Positions 25,709 to 34,347 of a stretch of DNA of 64,000 nt are shown one piece after another. Every line of letters begins with the position of its first letter. The first letter of the stretch is position 1. The notes beneath the pieces were generated by a model. It was not told where the DNA came from. It did no database searches and was given only the letters and a program-made list of their open reading frames with translations. The position numbers were made by a program, and so were the translations under genes. The stretch is from contig SVGA01000004.1 of the NCBI GenBank assembly GCA_015056575.1, forward strand, positions 124,001-188,000, written 5' to 3'. The DNA comes from Butyrivibrio sp. (GTDB lineage Bacteria; Bacillota; Clostridia; Lachnospirales; Lachnospiraceae).

Positions 25709-25844
25709 CGACATAAGGATTATCAATAATCTCATCTTTGACACCTAAAAAGCCGCAATCCCAGTATACATCTGTGTCTACAATCCTGTCAGTGGATAGT
25801 GGAATCAACAACCTTAAAACATCTGATTACATTGCAGTTTTCCG

Positions 25845-25873
25845 TTGATTTATATACCCTGATTTGTTATTCT
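25845..25873 (+). promoter_or_regulatory. Promoter for the giant secreted protein
   Basis: TTGATT (25845-25850), 17-bp spacer, TATTCT (25868-25873); predicted start near 25880, about 215 bases before the start codon. Confidence 0.55.
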
Positions 25874-26013
25874 GTAATGTGTAAAAGGGTTCGATTTTTG
25901 GGGGAGGGGCTAACAGTTATGAATGGGGCGAACTACGCATTTTTATCGCATAACATGCACCATGACTGCGCCTTTTTCATTCATCGAGACTTGAATAATG
26001 TTATGACGAATGA

Positions 26014-26056
26014 CCGTCGGATATTGGGTTTCTATGCCCATTATCCGGCGGTTTTT
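26014..26056 (+). terminator. Leader terminator/attenuator upstream of the giant secreted protein
   Basis: 10-bp stem CCGTCGGATA/TATCCGGCGG (26014-26023 and 26042-26051, one G-U), an inner TGGG/CCCA pair, then TTTTT. It ends 29 bases before the GGAGGG ribosome site at 26085, the position of a riboswitch or attenuator expression platform, and would stop transcription before the gene unless antiterminated. Confidence 0.7.
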
Positions 26057-26097
26057 GTGACTCATTACGCATAAAATTATTGTTGGAGGGAGCAAAA

Positions 26098-29000
26098 ATG
26101 AGGAAAGTACACACCAATCTAAGGCGTATCCTTGTAGGTCTGGTTACGGCAGCCATGATGATGACCAATATGCCTGTCAGTGCATATGCGGCTGAAACTG
26201 TAGGACAGACTAATGTTCTGACCGCAGATTCGGAATCTGAAACTAATGACGATGCGATCGCATCAGGTTCTCAAAATGAAGACAAGCAGGAAACAGATCC
26301 TGCAGGGGATAAGAATACAGACGAATCTGTATTTGAGCCTGCAGACGGCGCTTCGGAAGAGGTAAAAGAGCCTTCGGAGGATTCTGTTGGTGTGTCAGAA
26401 GAGGAGACCGACGAAGAAACTCAGGACGAGGAACTGGATGAAGAGCCAGACGAGGAGCTTGAAGAGGAGCTGGATGAAGAAGTTCTTGATGAAGAGCTTA
26501 TCGAAGAAAAGCTCCCTGTGGTCGAAGAAATAGAGAGCGAGAAGCTTCTTGGCGCAAGCGGTGACTACGTATTTTTTAACGGAAGCATCGGAAGCGAGGA
26601 GAATGAAAGGTACTTCGCATATAAAACTATTAATGGCAAGATGGTCTGTGTATTGGATAATGCCGGCGGGTTTAGCAGCCTTTACGGACATGCCTTTGAA
26701 ACAAACAGCCGCGCAGGACTTTATTATGACGGAGATCTGATCCTCATAATCAGAGGAACTACCGATTTTACCATGCGCAATCCAGCCAGCGGTGCTCCTA
26801 ATAATTCTTACGGCATTTATGTAACAGGTAAGCTTACCCTTTTGGCATCAGGAACAGCAACGCTTAAGGCAAGAGGCTCACTTGTATCCAACACCAGCTG
26901 CGGTATTTACGCGGACACTATTGAGATGCCTTATTCATCACCTGTTAGTGGTACGTTTGAATTTCCGGATTATACAGGAACTGCTTCTGTTGATCTCGGA
27001 TCCTGCAGTGCCCGCGGCCTTACAGTAAATGTTTCTACAGATGGCGGAGGATACAGAAGCTGGCCAATAGCTTTTGCCGGAGTTAAGAGTAGCACTAACA
27101 CTGTTGCAGCAGGCAAACTCAATGCTACTGCAAGTGAAGGTTCTGCATACGGCATTTATTCCAACACTTCAAATCTGACTGTTAGCGGAGGCACTGTAAC
27201 TACCACCAATGGTCAGATAAAAGTACGAAATATGACCGTAAGCGGAGGTACTGTGAAGGCCGACTGGAGCGGTGTGGAGACCACTGAAGGCAATGCCATC
27301 GAGGTGGATACTTTTACTGTGACAAACGGCAGTGTTGAAGCGCGTTCCCCTAAGTCAAACAAAAATAAGGCGTCCGGCATTAATTGCAACACGCTTAAGA
27401 TCAGCGGCGGTTCTATTTACGCATACGGCACTATGACCACAGACGGCGGTGGCGGAGTATGGCCTTATGTTCAGGGCATTTATACAATGTCTATCAACAT
27501 GACCGGCGGAAGCATAGTGGCTAATGCGGGAAGTGTAGGCGGTGCGTCGCTTCAGGGAGCAGGCATAAGATTTAGTGATTCGCCGGGAACCATGACATTT
27601 TCAGGCGGAACTATAGAAGCATACGGCGGATCGATAAATTCCGGCAATACTTCAGGTAAAAGTTATGGAATATGCGGCGGCGGTGCAATGGTCCTTTCCG
27701 GTACAAAACTCACTGCCAGAGGATATACAAATGCTTTTGGTAAAAACGGAGATTCTCTCGATGCAGGCTGCATTGTGGCAGGCACAGGTACATCTTCGTC
27801 AGGAATTAAGCCGCTTGGGTGGGGGGCACATACTTATTCCGAACTTAGTTCGTACAAGTACCTTATAGCCGGAACTGAAGCTCAGATGAAGGCTATAAAC
27901 TCAAGCTATGTCCCTCAGGACCGAAGCATTGAAGGGGCTAAGATCACGCTGACCGGCGGTACAGCATATGGAAGTACTGCAAACAGGTTCCGTTACAATG
28001 GAAGCACCAATGCACTTACAGCAACGGTTACACTTGCCGGGGTTGATATTACTGACAAGGTAACTTTTTCCGGAACCCAGCTAAGCAGTGGCAAACCTGC
28101 ATATACTGAGCCGGGAACATATACCGTTACAGCTACGGCTAAATTCGGAAGCAAATATACAGGCTCTGTTTCATCGACATATACGGTCAGCGGAATGTCG
28201 CTTAGTTCACTTACTGTAACAGTATCAAGCGGAGATCCATATACTTATGATGGAACCACCACATATTCCACTATTAAACTCAAGGTTACGGGAAAAGGCA
28301 GTGCGGATGGCCGAACATACACACTTGGCGAAAGTGATTATACTAAGGAATTTGGCTATCTGGTAACTAACCCAACCAGCACAGCAGTTGGAACTGTAGA
28401 TGTGACCGTTAAAACAAAGTCCGGCGGAAGATATGAGTACCTTATGAGCGGTGCCACGGGAATTGCCAGGACAAGCTTTACGGTAAATAAAGCTGCGCCG
28501 ACAATGACATTGTCAAGAAGCTCTGTTGATGCCTTTACCGGTAACACAGTAGATCTCTCTAAATATGTTCAGAATGCAAAAGGTACAGTTTCTTATGCCA
28601 TTGCAACAAGTCTTGCCGGATGTACGATTTCAGGTTCTTCGCTCAAATGCGGATCAACAGCCGGAACCTGCATGGTTACTGTAACTGATGCCGGCAATAC
28701 TTATTACAGAAGCGGTAGCAAGACCATTACCATCAACGTTGCCAATAAGACGTCCAACAATCTGACGGTAACAATGGAAGATGTTAAGAAGACAGATCAG
28801 AGAGTTTTCGTTGGAATGACCAGCGGGGTAAGCGGTCAATATATACCTGACCCTGAGTATACAAAAGTTTCAGGGGCCGTCGATATTGTAACCACTTATT
28901 CCGGAACAATGTACAATGGAGATATATATAAACCCACGCAATCTAAACCAACGAAACCCGGAAAATATATGGTTACCGTATCTTATCACACAGACAGTGA

Positions 29001-32000
29001 TGATTATTCCGGAAGTGCGGACTTTTACATTAAGGGCGATCTTTCCTCGGGCTTTATACGTACATGTTATGTCTGGGAATCGAATTCATATCATGCTATA
29101 TACGATGGATCTGAAGTTGCTGTAGAAATACAGACCTGTGCAAGCGTTGATGGGTATCTTACAGAAGGAACACATTACAAGTTTAAATCTGGCCAGAAGG
29201 CAACAGATGCAGGAACCTATACAGCTGTTATTGAGCCTGCATCAGAGTATTATACCGGCGAGAGGTCTGTTACATGGGCTATTGGAAAGAAAAATCCTCA
29301 AATCGATGACTTTGTACTTCCGGAGCTTTCGGACCACAACTATGACGGCACGTCCAGGAAGATTGCTACACCAAAACTAGCAGATGGCCTGACAGGCTGT
29401 GGTGATCTGTCGGTATATTATACGGATGGATATGGTAACAGGGTTGATGATGTTATAAATGCCGGATATTACAACGTTCATCTGAATGTACCGGGCGGTA
29501 AAAATTTCAATGCTGATGACTTAAATATCGGAAACTTCACTATCAGCAAGGTTGCCGATCCTGCAGCGATAAATGAAACAGCAACCGTTGTCTGCGACGG
29601 GAATACTGTTGACCTAAGTAAGAATGTAACAGGCAATGTGGGTGCAGTAACATTTGAGCATGACGGAACAGATACCGGATGCACGGTTGATTCCAATACA
29701 GGTCTGTTCACATCAGGTGCTGAGCCGACTGTAGCATCTGTCCGTGTGAGAATTGCTGAAACCACTAACCATTACGGCTACGATAATGGTTTTATCACGG
29801 TGACTGTTACAGAGAAGGCAAAGAAACCGCTTACCGTTAAGCAAAGCGACGGAACCTATGGAAGCACTCTGGCAGATCCTGTATACACAAAGCCTTCCGG
29901 AACTCAGAGAGTCGACGTTTTCTACACTGGATACGACAATATCGGCAACTTCTACGACAGTGTTTTAAGGCCTGCAGAAGCCGGAAACTACACTGTTCAT
30001 GTGTCCTGCGAAGCAAAGAGCGAAATATTTGAAGGAACTGCTGATTTCAGGATTGCGCCCAAGGATATTTCGAAGGCTGTTATTACATTGGATTCCGCAG
30101 AAGTAGAATATAATGCATATGAAAAGACGGTTGGCATAAGCTCGGTTATACTCGATTCGGTGAGCCTTTATAATGGCCCTGATTACATGATTGAATCAGG
30201 CTTCAGTGAAGTAGACGCAGGTGAATACAACCTTGTCATTTCCGGATGTGGCAACTATACAGGAAAAGCATCTGCAGCCTGGAAGATACTTAAGCTGGAA
30301 CCGGCAAGACACTGCTTCGGTGATTACTTCATTGAGGACTGCTACTACGATGGTACTCCAAAAACCGTAAGAGCACCTGAACTTGAATCTCCTTACACGG
30401 GATGCGGAGAGTTCACCCTTTATTATGTAAGTGAGAATTATAAGAAGTCCACAGAGGCTCCAACAGAATGCGGAGACTACAAGGTGCTTCTTGACGTCGC
30501 AGAGGGCAGTAACTTTAAGGCAGCAACAGGCATTGAATACGCAAACATTCGTATACTCAAAGCGTCTCATGAAAATGCAAGCATTGCCATCAGCGTCGCA
30601 TCCGGCGGGGAGACTACCTATGACTGCTCGCGCTTCATCGAGCCCGGCGGAAGCATAATAAGTCATTACATGTCGTATGGTGGCGAATATATATCCTCAT
30701 ATGAAATTGAAGGAAACAAGATACGGATCAACTTCCTGGCAGGACTTCATGAAGGGAACAGTACAGACTTCCAGATCACAATTGGCGGATGTACCAATTA
30801 CGAGGACTACACTCTCACATTGACAACTGTTGTTTCACACGACCATCAGCTGGAAAAGGTTTCCGAAAAGACAGCAACCTGTGAGGAAGACGGACACATT
30901 GAATACTATACCTGCAAGATTGAGGGCTGCGATCAGTTGTTTAAGGACGCTGAGGGAAAAGAGCCTTTGGCTTCACTTGATGAGACCATAATCCCTGCCC
31001 TGGGCCATGACTGGGGTGAGTGGAAGGTCACAAAGAAACCTACTGACACGACCCCAGGAGAGAAGACAAGAACCTGTAAGAGATGCAAACATAGTGGAAA
31101 AGAGGAACTTCCTCCCGTTGTAACTCCCGGCAAGGTTGTGATAGATACCGACGGAGCTGACACTGTATATACAGGAGAGACGCTGAAGCTCTCAGCTACA
31201 GTTATTGCTACGGTTGAGGGAAAAGAAACTTCTCAGGAAGTTATATGGACCTCCTCCAACGCCAGGGTTGCACAGGTAAGTGAGGAAGGTCTTGTGACAG
31301 GTATTGCCAACGGATCTGTTACCATTACAGCGGCCTCCGTAGAAAAGCCTTCTGTTAAGGCGACAGTAAAACTCCTTGTCAGAACAAAGATCACTGACCT
31401 TAAGCTGGTGCTTCCTACAGCAAATCTGCCGGATGACACCAATACGAATATGGGTAGACTTCAGACAGGCAAGTCAATGACTGCATCAGCAGTATTTAAC
31501 GACGGCGTTGATAAGGCTGACAGAGGCCTGATATGGTACTCCGAAGATTCAACGGTGGCAGCGGTAAATCAGAAAGGCGTCATAACAGCCAAGGCGCCAA
31601 GCGACGATCCTATAATGATCACAGCAGTAAGTACCGTTGACGAGACAAGAGTAGCAACCTGCTATGTGACGGTATATGATCCCGTTACATCGATCAAACT
31701 TAATAAGACCGCGCTTACTCTGGGCGTTGGTGAGACATATAAGGGGCTTACAGTTTCTTTTGCTCCTGCGAATGCTTCTGTTCAGGATTGGATATTTACA
31801 TATCCTAACGACGGAATAATTGCGGATATCAGCAGAGTCACCGTAGACGGAGCTGAGTGCCTCGCTGTCAAAGGAGGAAAGGCCGGAAAGTCAAAGATCA
31901 CTGTTAAGGCTACAGACGGAAGCGGAAAGAGCGCTGTTTGCAACGTGACTGTAGGCAATGCAGTGGATGCCATCACTATTTCTGCAGCGAAGAACAAGAA

Positions 32001-33849
32001 GACACTTGCAGCAGGCAAGACACTTAAGCTCACTGCAGTCTTCAACGGCGGCAACAAGAGCAACCAGCCTGCAAACAAAGATATCGAGTGGAAGATCACT
32101 TCTGAACTTGATAGTGACGGTAATAATGCTCCCGGCAGGATTGCCACAATAGACCAGAAGGGCACGTTTAAGGCTGTGGCAGCCGGAACCGTTAAGGTCA
32201 GTGCTGTACATGCGCAGAGCGGCAAGAGCGCAGACTACGATGTACGCGTAATTGTTCCCATGACTAAGCTTGCTGTCAGCGAAAGCAAGGTTACCGTTTC
32301 TGAAAGTAGAAGTTACAGTCTTTCTGCAGTTGTAACACCCAAAGAGGCTTCGCTGCTGGATGAAGGCAATCTTATATGGAAAGTTGTTAAGTCTGACCCA
32401 GATCAGGAAGGCAAGCCTATCGTAGATGTTGATACAAAAACAGGTGAACTCTCAATTGGAAAACTTGCGGATGGAAAGGCAAAGGCTACAGCTACCGTTA
32501 AGGTTACAGCCAGGAGCGAGAGCGAAGGTGACAAGCCGATTGAAAAGAGTGCGCAGTGCGTAGTTACTGTCACGAAGGAAGTTAAGGTTAGCAAGGTAAC
32601 TCTTAGCGCGTCCAAGATATCAGCCGGTGTAGGAAGCAGGTATATGCTTAAGGCTGCTGTGGCACCTCTTTCAGCAGATAATCTGGAAATTGCATGGGAT
32701 AGCTCAGATGATGAAAGCGTAGAAGTTATAGGAGATGGAGCAAGCGCAACAGTAAATGTTAAGGCAGTTCCCGCAAACAAGAAGCCTGTAACTATCACAG
32801 CTACAGCTACGGATGGAAGCGGCAAAACCGCAAAATGCACAGTTACAGTCGGAAATGCTGTTAAGCCCGGCGGAGTTGCAATTACTCAGACTGATGCTCA
32901 GAAGAGGCTTGTTGTTGGCAAGACAACTACTCTTAAGAGCGTTGTATCCAGCGGCGACGGCAAGGCAAAACCTGCCAATTCGTCAGTAACGTGGCGTGTA
33001 AGCAATGCATGGAATGCAGAGGGAGTTCTTTTACCTGAAAATGAATTCGAGACTATCGCCACCGTGAGTGAAAAGGGTGTCGTTAAGGCCGTGGAGTGCG
33101 GCAGAGTGGAGATAACTGCAACATCTGCGGAGATGCTTCAGGGCGGATCTCCTGCAGAGGCATCAGTAGAGATCTGTACTTACAGACCTGTGACCAAGAT
33201 CACTGTCAGCCAGACAAAGAAAACCATCGGTGAGGGTAAGACCGGATTCCTGTGGATCAGCGAGGCCACTCCTGTTAATGCATTCGATCCGGCAGACCCT
33301 GAAGGCAGGATCAACTGGACAACTTCCGGTTCCGAACAGGTTTTGATAGCAGCTTATACTCCCGGAACTACGCCGGAATTTGCCGCATCTGCAAGTACAG
33401 TAAGGGGCCAGAAGCTTATCTTCAAGGCTGTAGGACAGACCAAGAAGGCTGTGACGATCAAAGGCGTCACAAATGATGGCAGCAATAAGTCAGTTAAATG
33501 TCAGGTGACTGTACTTGGCTGTGTAAAGGCTGATGATGTTAAGCTATCCATCACCAAAAGGTCAGTTGCCGCAGCACTTCAGAAGCTTATAACTGTAGAG
33601 CCCGGTTATGATACAGCATATAAGGAGCTTACAGTTACAGGACTTTCTGCCGGCAAGACAGTAAAACTTGTGCCGCATCTTACGGCTACAGCAGCAGATA
33701 AATCGGTTACATACAGAAGCAGCAATTCGTACATAGCAACGGTCAGTGCTTCAGGCGTTATCACCGCAAAGCATCCCGGAAGAGTTGTTATCACCATGAC
33801 AACATCCGATTCGGGCAAGACCGCAACATGTACGGTAGTGGTTCAGTAA
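26098..33849 (+). CDS. Giant secreted multi-domain adhesin-like protein with nine Big2-like modules
   Basis: 2583 residues; ATG 26098 follows GGAGGG by 7 bases. Signal peptide about 1-35 (RRILVGLVTAAMMMTNMPVSAYA). Residues about 36-160 are an acidic spacer rich in D/E-E-L. About 165-640: Gly/Ser/Thr-rich repeats (VSGGTVTT, MTGGSIVA, FSGGTIEAYGGS, GIYSNTS, GICGGG), a beta-helix-like region. About 640-1560: MBG/Ig-like modules with YDGT and AGTYTAVIEP-type motifs. About 1585-1670: a Cys-containing module (ATCEEDGHIEYYTC, LGHDWGEWK, TRTCKRCKHSGKEE) common in Firmicutes surface proteins. About 1678-2583: nine bacterial Ig-like (Big2) modules (ITVKATDGSGKSAVCNVTV). No LPxTG, SLH or membrane anchor, so released or held by partners. 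Carbohydrate or protein adhesion is inference. Confidence 0.82.
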   Translation: MRKVHTNLRRILVGLVTAAMMMTNMPVSAYAAETVGQTNVLTADSESETNDDAIASGSQNEDKQETDPAGDKNTDESVFEPADGASEEVKEPSEDSVGVSEEETDEETQDEELDEEPDEELEEELDEEVLDEELIEEKLPVVEEIESEKLLGASGDYVFFNGSIGSEENERYFAYKTINGKMVCVLDNAGGFSSLYGHAFETNSRAGLYYDGDLILIIRGTTDFTMRNPASGAPNNSYGIYVTGKLTLLASGTATLKARGSLVSNTSCGIYADTIEMPYSSPVSGTFEFPDYTGTASVDLGSCSARGLTVNVSTDGGGYRSWPIAFAGVKSSTNTVAAGKLNATASEGSAYGIYSNTSNLTVSGGTVTTTNGQIKVRNMTVSGGTVKADWSGVETTEGNAIEVDTFTVTNGSVEARSPKSNKNKASGINCNTLKISGGSIYAYGTMTTDGGGGVWPYVQGIYTMSINMTGGSIVANAGSVGGASLQGAGIRFSDSPGTMTFSGGTIEAYGGSINSGNTSGKSYGICGGGAMVLSGTKLTARGYTNAFGKNGDSLDAGCIVAGTGTSSSGIKPLGWGAHTYSELSSYKYLIAGTEAQMKAINSSYVPQDRSIEGAKITLTGGTAYGSTANRFRYNGSTNALTATVTLAGVDITDKVTFSGTQLSSGKPAYTEPGTYTVTATAKFGSKYTGSVSSTYTVSGMSLSSLTVTVSSGDPYTYDGTTTYSTIKLKVTGKGSADGRTYTLGESDYTKEFGYLVTNPTSTAVGTVDVTVKTKSGGRYEYLMSGATGIARTSFTVNKAAPTMTLSRSSVDAFTGNTVDLSKYVQNAKGTVSYAIATSLAGCTISGSSLKCGSTAGTCMVTVTDAGNTYYRSGSKTITINVANKTSNNLTVTMEDVKKTDQRVFVGMTSGVSGQYIPDPEYTKVSGAVDIVTTYSGTMYNGDIYKPTQSKPTKPGKYMVTVSYHTDSDDYSGSADFYIKGDLSSGFIRTCYVWESNSYHAIYDGSEVAVEIQTCASVDGYLTEGTHYKFKSGQKATDAGTYTAVIEPASEYYTGERSVTWAIGKKNPQIDDFVLPELSDHNYDGTSRKIATPKLADGLTGCGDLSVYYTDGYGNRVDDVINAGYYNVHLNVPGGKNFNADDLNIGNFTISKVADPAAINETATVVCDGNTVDLSKNVTGNVGAVTFEHDGTDTGCTVDSNTGLFTSGAEPTVASVRVRIAETTNHYGYDNGFITVTVTEKAKKPLTVKQSDGTYGSTLADPVYTKPSGTQRVDVFYTGYDNIGNFYDSVLRPAEAGNYTVHVSCEAKSEIFEGTADFRIAPKDISKAVITLDSAEVEYNAYEKTVGISSVILDSVSLYNGPDYMIESGFSEVDAGEYNLVISGCGNYTGKASAAWKILKLEPARHCFGDYFIEDCYYDGTPKTVRAPELESPYTGCGEFTLYYVSENYKKSTEAPTECGDYKVLLDVAEGSNFKAATGIEYANIRILKASHENASIAISVASGGETTYDCSRFIEPGGSIISHYMSYGGEYISSYEIEGNKIRINFLAGLHEGNSTDFQITIGGCTNYEDYTLTLTTVVSHDHQLEKVSEKTATCEEDGHIEYYTCKIEGCDQLFKDAEGKEPLASLDETIIPALGHDWGEWKVTKKPTDTTPGEKTRTCKRCKHSGKEELPPVVTPGKVVIDTDGADTVYTGETLKLSATVIATVEGKETSQEVIWTSSNARVAQVSEEGLVTGIANGSVTITAASVEKPSVKATVKLLVRTKITDLKLVLPTANLPDDTNTNMGRLQTGKSMTASAVFNDGVDKADRGLIWYSEDSTVAAVNQKGVITAKAPSDDPIMITAVSTVDETRVATCYVTVYDPVTSIKLNKTALTLGVGETYKGLTVSFAPANASVQDWIFTYPNDGIIADISRVTVDGAECLAVKGGKAGKSKITVKATDGSGKSAVCNVTVGNAVDAITISAAKNKKTLAAGKTLKLTAVFNGGNKSNQPANKDIEWKITSELDSDGNNAPGRIATIDQKGTFKAVAAGTVKVSAVHAQSGKSADYDVRVIVPMTKLAVSESKVTVSESRSYSLSAVVTPKEASLLDEGNLIWKVVKSDPDQEGKPIVDVDTKTGELSIGKLADGKAKATATVKVTARSESEGDKPIEKSAQCVVTVTKEVKVSKVTLSASKISAGVGSRYMLKAAVAPLSADNLEIAWDSSDDESVEVIGDGASATVNVKAVPANKKPVTITATATDGSGKTAKCTVTVGNAVKPGGVAITQTDAQKRLVVGKTTTLKSVVSSGDGKAKPANSSVTWRVSNAWNAEGVLLPENEFETIATVSEKGVVKAVECGRVEITATSAEMLQGGSPAEASVEICTYRPVTKITVSQTKKTIGEGKTGFLWISEATPVNAFDPADPEGRINWTTSGSEQVLIAAYTPGTTPEFAASASTVRGQKLIFKAVGQTKKAVTIKGVTNDGSNKSVKCQVTVLGCVKADDVKLSITKRSVAAALQKLITVEPGYDTAYKELTVTGLSAGKTVKLVPHLTATAADKSVTYRSSNSYIATVSASGVITAKHPGRVVITMTTSDSGKTATCTVVVQ
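31130..33846 (+). repeat. Tandem Big2-like module array with higher-order duplication
   Basis: Nine modules of about 85-115 codons each. The junction pattern DGSxKxxxCxVTV followed by G/L-x-x-V recurs at module boundaries 3/4, 6/7 and 8/9, indicating that blocks of two or three modules were duplicated together and then diverged. Confidence 0.65.
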
Positions 33850-33901
33850 ACAGAATGCAAAAAACTTAAGAAAGCCAACATATGGTAATTATTTTTATTG
33901 G

Positions 33902-33931
33902 AGACAGGCTCGATGATCGGGCCTGTCTTTT
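33902..33931 (+). terminator. Terminator after the giant secreted protein
   Basis: 8-bp perfect stem AGACAGGC/GCCTGTCT (33902-33909 and 33921-33928) followed by TTTTCT. Confidence 0.8.
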
Positions 33932-34020
33932 CTCGTGGAATAATATGCGGTGGCCGCAAAGGTAAAGATTAACCCTTAAATTCTCTTTTATAAATTGATT
34001 CTTCAAACTGAATACTAATA

Positions 34021-34050
34021 TTGACATAGCCGAACGGCGATATTTATAAT
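34021..34050 (+). promoter_or_regulatory. Consensus SigA promoter of hipBA
   Basis: TTGACA (34021-34026), 18-bp spacer and TATAAT (34045-34050); both hexamers are perfect. The first operator repeat lies inside the spacer, so bound antitoxin would block polymerase. Confidence 0.88.
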
Positions 34051-34116
34051 ATATTATTATAGATATAGTCGTTCGGCTATATTTTTGCTCGTTAATAATA
34101 AGTAACGCCGTACGGC
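34029..34116 (+). promoter_or_regulatory. Three HipB operator repeats at 39-bp intervals
   Basis: GCCGAACGGC (34029-34038), GTCGTTCGGC (34068-34077) and GCCGTACGGC (34107-34116) share the form GCCG-WW-CGGC; the third sits in a perfect 12-bp palindrome CGCCGTACGGCG. Their centres are exactly 39 bp apart. The first lies within the promoter, the second downstream of the start point, and the third just ahead of the hipB ribosome site (GAGAGG). Confidence 0.8.
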
Positions 34117-34133
34117 GATGAGAGGATTTTATT

Positions 34134-34343
34134 ATGAAAATATACGATTCCGTGGAATTTGGAAAAGCAGTAAAGAAAAGACGCAAGGAGATGGGATATA
34201 CTCAGAAGTATCTGAGCGATTTTACCGGTTACAGCGCCAGCTTCATTTCTGATCTGGAAAACGGAAAGTCCACCATTGAACTTGGCAAAGCAATTAAGCT
34301 GGCTAACATTCTTGGACTTGATATTTTGGTGGAAGAGAGGTAA
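34134..34343 (+). CDS. hipB: HipB-like XRE-family antitoxin/repressor
   Basis: 69 residues, essentially one Cro/C1 helix-turn-helix: FGKAVKKRRKEMGYTQKYLSDFTGYSASFISDLENGKSTI with recognition helix near SASFISDLE. It is the size of short HipB antitoxins, which bind DNA as dimers and neutralise HipA. Starts at ATG 34134 after GAGAGG. Followed directly by hipA (4-base gap), and its own promoter carries three operator repeats, so autoregulation is expected. Confidence 0.85.
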   Translation: MKIYDSVEFGKAVKKRRKEMGYTQKYLSDFTGYSASFISDLENGKSTIELGKAIKLANILGLDILVEER

Positions 34344-34347
34344 TGGT

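Larger units (their letters stand above)
25709..26097 (+). other. 389-bp non-coding gap: promoter and structured leader of the giant secreted protein
   Basis: No convincing + strand gene; the only open frame of note (25799-26074) has no ribosome site and no recognisable features. The first part (25709-25790) reads on the minus strand as a coding-like fragment without start (see findings). The second part holds a promoter, a roughly 215-base leader and a strong intrinsic terminator. I do not recognise a known riboswitch class. Confidence 0.55.

Noticed and set aside
25799..26074. 91-codon + strand open frame between the two surface proteins
   Set aside because: No ribosome site, atypical composition, and it runs through the promoter-leader and terminator hairpin. 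Better explained as leader DNA.
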